Positions 55,776 through 64,000 of a stretch of 64,000 nt of DNA are shown here, piece by piece. Source of the DNA: Ophiura sarsii (taxonomy: Eukaryota > Echinodermata > Ophiuroidea > Amphilepidida > Ophiuridae); contig CM069443.1 in assembly GCA_035610835.1 (NCBI GenBank), positions 58,235,266 through 58,299,265 on the forward strand, read 5' to 3'. The first letter of the stretch is position 1. Each line of letters starts with the position of its first letter. Under the pieces are notes generated by a model. It was not told the DNA's origin, did not search any database, and saw nothing but the letters and a program-made list of their open reading frames with translations. A program made the position numbers and the translations under genes.

Positions 55776-58700
55776 GTTGACTTCATTGTTGTATTAAGAA
55801 ATGTGAAGTGTTCCATATTGTAAACAAAACAGAAAGAACGTGTCATATTAGGGAGTGCAGGTAGTGGCAAATTAACATTGACTTCATTGTTGTATTAAGA
55901 AATGTGAAGTGTTCCATATTGTAAACAAAACAGAAAGAACGTGTCATATTAGGTAGAGAGCGCAGGTAGTGGCAAATTAACATTGACTTCAATGTTGTTG
56001 GAAGCAATGTGAAGTGTTCCATATTGTAAACAAAACAGAAAGAACGTGTCATATTAGGTAGAGAGCGCAGGTAGTGGCAAATTAACATTGACTTCAATGT
56101 TGTTGGAAGCAATGTGAAGCGTTCCATATTGTAAACAAAATAGAAAGATCATGTCATAATAGGTAGTGAGCGCAGGTAGTGGCAAATTAACATTGACTTC
56201 AATGTTGTTGAAAGAAATGTGAATTGTTCCATCTAGTAAACAAAACAGAATGAATGTGTCATATTAGGGAGTGCAGGTAGTAGCAAATTAACATTGACTT
56301 CATTGTTGGATTAAGAAATGTGAATTGTTCCATATTGTAAACAAAACAGAAGGAATGTGTAATATTAGGGAGTGCAGGTAGTGGCAAATTAACATTGACT
56401 TCATTGTTGGATTAAGAAATGTGAAGTGTTCCATATTGTAAACAAAACAGAAGGAATGTGTAATATTAGGGAGTGCAGGTAGTGGCAAATTAACATTGAC
56501 TTCATTGTTGGATTAAGGTATAGGGAGCGCAGGTAGTGGCAAATTAACATTGACTTCAATGTTGTTGGAAGAAATGTGAATTGTTCCATCTTGTAAACAA
56601 AACAGAAAGAACGTGTCATATTAGGTAGGGAGCGCAGGTAGTGGCAAATTAACATTGACTTCAATGTTGTTGGAAGAAATGTGAATTGTTCCATCTTGTA
56701 AACAAAACAGAATGAATGTGTCATATTAGGGAGTGCAGGTAGTGGCAAATTAACATTGACTTCATTGTTGGATTAAGGTATAGGGAGCGCAGGTAGTGGC
56801 AAATTAACATTGACCTCAATAATGTTGGAAGAAATGTGAAGTGTTCCATATTGTAAACAAAACAGAAAGAACGTGTCATGAGCGCAGGTAGTGGCAAATT
56901 AACATTGACTTCAATGTTGTTGGAAGAAATGTGAAGTGTTCCATATTGTAAACAAAATAGAAAGATCGTGTCATATTAGGTAGGGAGCGCAGGTAGTGGC
57001 AAATTAAACATTGACTTTAATGTTGTTGGAAGAAATGTGAATTGTTCCATATTGTAAACAAAACAGAATAAATGTGTCATATTAGAAGGGGGAGGAAGTG
57101 GCAAATTAACATTGACTTCAATGTTGTTGGAAGAAATGTGAATTGTTCCATATTGTAAACAAAACAGAAAGAACGTGTCATATTAGGTAGGGAGCGGAGG
57201 TAGTGGCAAATTAACATTGACTTAATGTTGTTGGAAGAAATGTGAAGCGTTCCATATTGTAAACAAAATAGAAAGATCGTGTCATAATAGGTATTGAGCG
57301 CAGGTAGTGGCAAATTAACATTGACTTCAATGTTGTTGGAAGAAATGTGAATTGTTCCATATTGTAAACAAAACAGAATGAATGTGTCATATTAGGGAGT
57401 GCAGGTAGTAGCAAATTAACATTGACTTCATTGTTGTTGGAAGAAATGTGAAGCGTTCCATATTGTAAACAAAATAGAAAGATCGTGTCATATTAGGTAA
57501 TGAGCGCAGGTAGCGGCAAATTAACATTTACTTCAATGTTGTTGGAAGAAATGTGAATTGTTCCATATTGTAAACAAAACAGAATGAATGTGTCATATTA
57601 GAGAGTGCAGGTAGTGGCAAATTAACATTGACTTCATTGTTGGATTAAGAAATGTGAAGTGTTCCATATTGTAAACAAAACAGAAAGAACGTGTCATATT
57701 AGGTAGAGAGCGCAGGTAGTGGCAAATTAACATTGACTTTAATGTTGTTGGAAGAAATGTGAAGCGTTCCATATTGTAAACAAAATAGAAAGACCGTGTC
57801 ATAATAGGTAGTGAGCGCAGGTAGTGGCTAATTAACATTGACTTCAATGTTGTTGGAAGAAATGTGAAGTGTTCCATATTGTAAACAAAACAGAAAGAAC
57901 GTGTCATATTAGGTAGGGAGCGCAGGTAGTGGCAAATTAACATTGACTTCAATGTTGTTGGAAGAAATGTGAAGTGTTCCATATTGTAAACAAAACAGAA
58001 AGAACGTGTCATATTAGGTAGGGAGCGCAGGTAGTGGCAAATAACATTGACTTCAATGTTGTTGGAAGAAATGTGAATTGTTCCATATTGTAAACAAAAC
58101 ATAATGAATGTGTCATATTAGGGAGTGCAGGTAGCGGCAAATTAACATTGACATCATTGTTCGATTAAGAAATGTGAAGTGTTCCATATTGTAAACAAAA
58201 CAGAAAGAACGTGTCATATTAGGTAGGGAGCGGAGGTAGTGGCAAATTAACATTGACTTAATGTTGTTGGAAGAAATGTGAAGGGTTCCATATTGTAAAC
58301 AAAATAGAAAGATCGTGTCATATTAGGTATAGGGAGCGCAGGTAGTGGCTAATTAACATTGACTTAATGTTGTTGGAAGAAATGTGAAGTGTTCCATATT
58401 GTAAACAAAACAGAAAGAACGTGTCATATTAGGTATAGGGAGCGCAGGTAGTGGCAAATTAACATTGACTTCAATGTTGTTGGAAGAAATGTGAAGTGTT
58501 CCATATTGTAAACAAAACAGAAAGAACGTGTCATATTAGGTAGGGAGCGCAGGTAGTGGCAAATTAAACATTGACTTCAATGTTGTTGGAAGAAATGTGA
58601 ATTGTTCCATATTGTAAACAAAACATAATGAATGTGTCATATTAGGGAGTGCAGGTAGCGGCAAATTAACATTGACATCATTGTTCGATTAAGAAATGTG

Positions 58701-59490
58701 AAGTGTTCCATATTGTAAACAAAACAGAAAGAACGTGTCATATTAGGTAGGGAGCGCAGGTAGTGCCTAATTAACATTGACTTACTGTTGTTGGAAGAAA
58801 TGTGAATTGTTCCATATTGTAAACAAAACAGAAGGAATGTGTCATATTAGGGAGTGCAGGTAGTGGCAAATTAACATTGACTTCATTGTTGGATTAAGAA
58901 ATGTGAATTGTTCCATATTGTAAACAAAACAGAAGGAATGTGTCATATTAGGGAGTGCAGGTAGTGGCAAATTAACATTGACTTCATTGTTCGAATAAGA
59001 AATGTGAAGTGTTCCATATTGTAAACAAAACAGAAAGAACGTGTCATATTAGGTAGAGAGCGCAGGTAGTGGCAAATTAACATTGACTTCAATGTTGTTG
59101 GAAGAAATGTGAATTGTTCCATATTGTAAACAAAACAGAAGGAATGTGTCATATTAGGGAGTGCAGGTAGTGGCAAATTAACATTGACTTCATTGTTCGA
59201 TTAAGAAATGTGAAGTGTTCCATATTGTAAACAAAACAGAAGGAATGTGTCATATTAGGGAGTGCAGGTAGTGGCAAATTAACATTGACATCATTGTTCG
59301 ATTAAGAAATGTGAAGCGTTCCATATTGTAAACAAAACAGAAAGAACGTGTCATATTAGGTAGGGAGTGCAGGTAGTGGCCAATTAACATTGACTTCATT
59401 AATGGATTAGGAAATGTGAAGTGTTCCATATTGTAAACAAAACGGAAGGACTGTGTCATATATGGGAATGCAGGTAGTGGCAAATCCACT
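55776..59490. repeat. 105-bp satellite array, about 35 units
   Basis: The main unit is exactly 105 bp (GGTAGTGGCAAATTAACATT to GGTAGGGAGCGCA). A second type lacks four bases after CATATTA (GGGAGTGCAGG, 101 bp) and usually has CATTGTTGGATTAAG in place of AATGTTGTTGGAAG. The two types are interspersed in a patchy order, suggesting higher-order amplification. The minus strand stays open in one frame through runs of 105-bp units (35-residue repeats, up to 169 codons), but every 101-bp unit shifts the frame, so it is non-coding. The last unit runs into an inverted copy of its own first ten bases. Confidence 0.95.
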
Positions 59491-59495
59491 ACCTG
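59471..59495. repeat. Palindrome terminating the satellite
   Basis: CAGGTAGTGG, loop CAAAT, CCACTACCTG. The array ends exactly at this inverted 10-bp copy of the unit start. Confidence 0.8.
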
Positions 59496-59590
59496 ATTCT
59501 TTTGAAGGTAACGGTTCGGAATTCCCAGGAATATCGCAATCAAAACAGGTTTCTCATTCAATGTGGCCCGCTAGTACATAAACGCAACGG

Positions 59591-59642
59591 GTCTATCTCT
59601 TTTAAGACAATGACTTGTCTATCTCTTTTAAGGCAATGACTT
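59591..59642 (+). repeat. 26-bp direct repeat, two copies
   Basis: GTCTATCTCTTTTAAGACAA then TGACTT at 59591, repeated at 59617 with one change (GACAA to GGCAA). The second copy runs into the long palindrome. Confidence 0.9.
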
Positions 59643-59695
59643 GGAAATTTGCCTGTACTGTTAAAACAGTACAGGCAAATTTCCAAGTCATTGCC
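59632..59695. repeat. 64-bp perfect palindrome
   Basis: Thirty-one bases starting GGCAATGACTTGGAAATTTG are followed by AA and then their exact reverse complement ending GTCATTGCC. There are no mismatches and a two-base centre. This is very rare by chance and unstable in replication; it may be a recent foldback duplication at a break. Confidence 0.95.
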
Positions 59696-60220
59696 GAATC
59701 TGGAAATACTGCTTTATTTTGCCATTGGTTATTTTTGTGAATGAAAAACTAATTCAACATCTTCAGTGAGGTGGATACTTCATTTTATCAAATCAAAAAT
59801 AATAATAACCACGTATACTATAAAAAATAAATTGCTATTTTTGAAGTATTTATTTTCGCCACTCTGAGGCTCTAGGTATATTCACGAAATTAAATAAATA
59901 GCCAACACCCTGAAAATAAGGATTTTGATGAAGCAGAAACGTCTTGGAAGATAAAACAAGTATAAACATCGTTGTATTTATAACCAATCCGGGGTAACCA
60001 ATTATAGTTTCCCTGTTGTTTACATCGGTTTGGATAACAATACGCCCGTACTTGTTACCAATTTTGGATTCCTTTTGTATATACCTGTTAGTCTTCTTTA
60101 TATATACTACAAACATGAAAAGAACATTAAAAAGGTCAAGAGAGATTTATTTCTCAACAAAAACAGAAACTAGAAATTCACCTTGTATAGATCTAGACGA
60201 TATGTATTAAAACTCTCATC
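59696..60220. other. No gene seen
   Basis: AT-rich sequence between the palindrome and the second array. Chance frames only, on both strands. Confidence 0.4.
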
Positions 60221-60221
60221 A

Positions 60222-60568
60222 TGTACTTTAGGTCCCAGATACAGGTATTCCAGTATCGCACGATACTGATATAACTAACAATTTGCCAGTATCGCTCGAT
60301 GATGGTACAATTATATTGTTCCAGTATCGTCCGATACTGGATCACCAAATTAATTGTATTCCAGTATCGAGCGAAACTAGAACGTGTTTATGTTCCAGTA
60401 TCGGGCGATATTGGTACACATGCTATACCAATAGTGATTTGATCCAGTATTGGATGATACTGGCACATAATTGTGTTCCAGTATCGCCCGCTACTGGAAC
60501 ATTTTATATGTGCCATATCGTCCGATACTGGAACACTAACTTTGTACCAGTATCAAAGTACACTTTTT
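60222..60568. repeat. Palindrome array 2 (CCAGTATCG/CGATACTGG)
   Basis: Eight to nine palindromes at a spacing of about 35-48 bp, the best being GTTCCAGTATCG plus TCCGATACTGGATC at 60319 and GTTCCAGTATCG plus CCCGCTACTGGAAC at 60475. Bracketed by TGTACTTTAGGT and CAAAGTACACTTTTT, the same ends as array 1. The intervening sequences do not match those of array 1, although both are A/T-rich and often start ACA or end TGT. Confidence 0.8.
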
Positions 60569-60737
60569 CCCAAATTAAAATACAATATCTTTTCTGAGTT
60601 TGTCTGAAGGCTACTTTGTATTCCACTTGTGTGTGTATTTTCTTTCCAAAAAAAAGCTTGCTGCCAAATGAATCATAGCATCCATTGCATAATGTGGCCA
60701 TGTATGCAATACCCATGCAGTATTTACATCATGTGTA

Positions 60738-61529
60738 CAGGGTGAGTCAAAAAGTGTACTCTGATTGAAAAATAAATACAAAATATTTCTGACCACAAAA
60801 TTAAGTCAACCAATAGTTTAATCAATTACGCCATTTATCTGCTATCATCGGCAAAAAGAATCACGGCAATATATGGTACCGTTTAGTAGAAATTAATATT
60901 TCTGTAAAAGAACTGAATTTTGAAAACGAACAAATTTGTGATTTCACGCGCTCAATGAACGCTTAATAATGTGTACTATGATTAACATGTAAATGATTAA
61001 ACAGTCTATTATTTAAACCAGTTAAATAAATAATAGCCTTGTTCAGAATTTCTCCTCGTTATTTAACATGAAATAAAGATAAAATATTATCACTACTTGT
61101 GAGTGAAAGTAATTGCAAGGATACAAAGTCTTGCTCTGGTCTTCATGCTGTTGATGGCGCGCCTGGAGATCCTTCTTCGACGCAAAGCTCTACATGCATT
61201 GACAATACGTTGCCGTAGTACTTGAAGACTTTATAATCTTTTGTCAGGACTGTAATTTGTTATCTAAAAATGGCCACTTTTATTCAAATACGCGTACAAT
61301 TAGTTTCTCTTAACCAATTCTAACCAAATAAAATAAAAATTGTCACTTTTATTCAAATACGCGTAAAATGAGTTTCTCTTAACAAATTCTGACCAAATAA
61401 AATTCTTATTAAAGCTAATTAATAGGTCTTGTTTACCATTAAAATAATTTGGGTGACAAATGCTCACATATATTTCTTTTTAAAAATCCTTCAAGCTGAG
61501 TACACTTTTCTTTTTTTTTACTCACCCTG
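60738..61529. mobile_element. Mariner-type MITE, 792 bp
   Basis: Starts CAGGGTGAGTCAAAAAGTGT after TA and ends TTTACTCACCCTG before TA, with GAGTACACTTTTC just inside the right end. A roughly 70-bp interior segment (CACTTTTATTCAAATACGCG) is tandemly duplicated at 61273-61400. No transposase. Confidence 0.85.
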
Positions 61530-62165
61530 TATGCGTGCAATTCACAATACTCTGGATATGCAATAGATTCTGAATTTGAGTTTCATCTCAATCATTCACC
61601 TAAACACATGTAAGGATTCCATCTCAGGTTTACAATAAAGAGGGTTTCGGGTTTATTCTTGGTGTAAGACAGCACAAAATTAACCTAACACATAATTCTC
61701 TATTGAAGAATTAAAGGATTATACATCATTAAGTCCAATATATTCAAAATGATAACGATACAAAAAGGAGAGAAAATTGGTATATTTTGGGGAAAATCCT
61801 TAAAGTGATTGGATGCTGACTTAAGACTTAAGACGGGCTAATTTGTCGATTATATGACGTAGATGATAATAGATATCATTTTAGTGCAATAAATTTAAAA
61901 TGATAACGATACAAAAGGAAAGGAAGTTGGTATATTTTGGGGGAAATCCCCCAAACGAGTATCTAAAATTGTTGGGTTTCTTTATACTGAAGGTGTCGGT
62001 TTGGGTTTTTGGTTGCATAATGATTTCCTGGAAATATCTCTTCTCCGACCCTCTACATTTTATCCTTTTTTATTTTTTTTCACACTCTCCCTTCCCTCTT
62101 TTTCTCTTCCTTCTCCCCCATTTCCCTCCCCTCTTTCTCCCCCATCTCTCCCTCCCTATTTCTCC
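61530..62165. other. No gene seen; repeated AACGATACAAAA segment and C/T-rich tract
   Basis: AAAATGATAACGATACAAAA with AGTTGGTATATTTTGGGG-like text occurs at 61747 and 61897 (150-bp spacing). A polypyrimidine tract of CTCCC units spans 62075-62182. Confidence 0.5.
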
Positions 62166-62167
62166 CA

Positions 62168-62182
62168 CCCCCCCCCCCCCCC
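62168..62182. repeat. Poly-C run
   Basis: C homopolymer at the end of a pyrimidine-rich tract. Confidence 0.85.
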
Positions 62183-62504
62183 AACCCGGATCCGTGCCTG
62201 ATGCATGCAGTCAAAAGAACCATGTGAAGGGCGAGAAAATAATGCCAACATTTTTAGAGAGTTCAGTCAAACCTATCAAATAATAAAGCTTAACTTAATA
62301 TCGGTGATACCTGACTGTTGTGACCACACACTAGAGCTCGAGTTCGAATCCCAATTGCATGCCGACTATAATATTCAAAAATCGATGCGGTGCCTTCCAT
62401 CAATATTACGGTCGGTAAATCAACTTCTTTAAGATGTCATTTGTAGTTTGTGCCAAATAATTCACGTAGATTTTGGTCTTTTAAAAAATAATATACGCAT
62501 ATAG

Positions 62505-62862
62505 TGTAAGAGCAGCCAGGTAAGTAGTCGCATGAGGGCAGTGTTGGTCATTGGTATTAGCTCACCAAAGTGATGTCACATACCAAGGACCAATCACGTC
62601 CCTCATCCACACTGCCTACGTGGCCGCTGTGAAATGTAGAGAAGTTAGCTAGCGCCCAGCTAGCTAGTCGAAGACGAATTGGAGTAGTAGAGGAGAGAGG
62701 AGGTGTACCCGCTCACTAAAGAGCTTGGTACGTGTCTGCACCAGAATGTGGTGTTAGAGTAGAGATGAATAAAGATGACAGAACTTAAGATGGTCTAAGT
62801 ATGCTTATTTAGGAGTGAACCCCTTCGTGTATGATAACAGCGCGGAAACGCGTGACGTTACA
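62505..62862 (+). mobile_element. Solo LTR of an LTR retrotransposon, 358 bp
   Basis: Begins TGTAAGAGCAGCCAGG and ends GTGACGTTACA, giving the TG...CA ends and a TGTAA/TTACA inverted pair of retroelement LTRs. ATAG is duplicated on both sides (62501-62504, 62863-62866). GATGAATAAAGATGAC near 62764 supplies a polyadenylation signal in the usual 3-prime third. No internal coding region remains on either side, so it is a recombined solo LTR; the short duplication and size suit Gypsy or Bel-type elements, but the family is not determined. Confidence 0.8.
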
Positions 62863-62941
62863 ATAGCTTTCAACGAATGGTAATTTGGTCAAGTATCTTT
62901 TCGAAGATTGTATTAAACATAAGCGAGTTATCACATGTTAA

Positions 62942-63174
62942 CACTTTCCACGCGGCTATTAGTTTTACCATATACAAACAGATTTTTCAAAAACCTTTCC
63001 AAACTTTCCAAAGTCTATCTCAAAAATTACTGTTCCAATACTAGGCATGTTTGAACTTCTTTTAATGCATTTCTCATGGTGATTCCAAATATGGAGATGA
63101 AATTCAATAATATTGACATTTTTGAAGCATTTTGTGACATTTTGGAACTGTCGTCTGCAGACGACTGCAAATTG
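62942..63174 (+). mobile_element. TTAA MITE, copy 15, right end decayed
   Basis: TTAA then CACTTTCCACGCGGC and the full interior to GTCGTCTGCAGACGACTGC; the final GCGTGGAAAGTG has decayed to AAATTGTAAACC. Confidence 0.8.
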
Positions 63175-64000
63175 TAAACCAGAACGATCATACTGAAATT
63201 CATATACTTGTTATTTACAAAGATATGCTTCCTGCCGAATAACTCGGATAAATAATATTGATGCGAGTCAAATGTAATGTTCATGTTGCTTTGTCATACA
63301 TGATTGTAATAAAAACCTTAAAAATCACTTAAAATTTGCATGTACATTTACCTACACAGTCATCTTGTAGTTCTGTTTTGCCTAAAGAAAGATTTAGTGT
63401 AAATTGATGATGAGGAAAATGTCATACAATAACACTTAACCTGAAACGATTTTTATTCCTTTCCTACTTTACAATCATGTTGTTATGACTTACGCGTAAC
63501 AAGAAAACGTAATAGTAGAGACCTGGGATATAAGACTCAAGCGTAACAAGAAAATGTAATAATAGGGACCTGGAATAGAACAATATTTCCATACAATGGG
63601 TACGGCGGCACTATTTAGTATGCTGTTCACTTCATGCCTGCTTCGGTTACTTTTCACCAAATTGGTTTTCTTTCAGGAAAGGATATTACATTTTATATTA
63701 AAGGTTGAATACAATTTACAAGGTGAAATAGATTTAGACACCTCACAGAAGGCCAGCTCTATGAGTCTCATTGTCTCATTGCCATGTTATGTTTGACAAT
63801 CAGGTTAAATTTAACACATTTGACACGAGAGTTGTGTATATTTCCTATTAGAACATGTGCTAAAGTTGTTAGCAAATAAGGTCAAATTGTTTTATTTAGC
63901 CCACTCACTATTTATTTTTATTTGTTGTAACTTTTGGACTCTTTCATCCAAAGACCCGGATTTCGTAACATTTGTATATTTCTCACCCAAAGACACATGT
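63175..64000. other. No gene seen
   Basis: AT-rich; a 37-bp direct repeat GCGTAACAAGAAAANGTAAT occurs at 63494 and 63541. Chance frames only. Confidence 0.5.

Noticed and set aside
57593..58102. Protein of 35-residue repeats on the minus strand of the satellite (169 codons)
   Set aside because: The frame is open only because the 105-bp unit divides by three; interspersed 101-bp units shift the frame and no splice or start context is seen.
61900..62283. 127-codon + frame
   Set aside because: Much of it is translation of a CTCCC-type pyrimidine tract and a poly-C run.

Overview
The window is AT-rich animal nuclear DNA with sparse genes and dense repeats. Spliced exon fragments, many small inverted-repeat elements, a 105-bp satellite, long poly-C runs and decayed tRNA-like sequences point to a marine invertebrate. 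A Ras-family gene and a candidate gustatory-receptor-like exon would fit an ambulacrarian or other non-arthropod invertebrate, but I cannot name the species. I see no prokaryotic gene, operon or CRISPR locus.

Coding content. Three exons of a Ras-related small GTPase lie on the + strand (13571-13647, 16529-16694, 17849-17934). A second, broken copy lies at 50641-51197, with frameshifts and stops. A minus-strand exon at about 31914-32215 encodes two hydrophobic segments and a tail resembling the C-terminus of a gustatory-receptor-like seven-pass chemoreceptor. A second minus-strand open stretch (53956-54193) has coding-like composition but no recognised family. No complete gene is visible.

Layout. 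Block A (1-8845) and block B (22500-34500) are paralogous segments in direct orientation. They have diverged mainly by different insertions. A third, partial copy is at 36700-37115. Between A and B lie the GTPase exons and their intronic repeats (9-22 kb). From 35 to 49 kb there are scattered inverted-repeat elements, two tRNA-like relics, the first palindrome array and a tandemly repeated 0.7-kb unit. From 50 to 55 kb there is the GTPase pseudogene and an unassigned exon. From 55.8 to 59.5 kb runs the 105-bp satellite, followed by a 64-bp perfect palindrome, the second palindrome array, a mariner-type element and a solo LTR.

Mobile elements. The commonest is a roughly 235-bp element with termini CACTTTCCACGCGG flanked by TTAA (15 copies or fragments). 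Others have mariner-type ends (CAGNGTG or CAGTCC with TA), PIF/Harbinger-type ends (GGG or GGC with TTA/TAA), or a TG...CA solo LTR. Because the window holds paralogous copies, several insertions can be read against their own empty sites. The most unusual are a 2.3-kb TTAA-flanked insertion bounded by two nearly identical 493-bp direct repeats, and two arrays of CCAGTATCG/CGATACTGG palindromes in elements that share termini.
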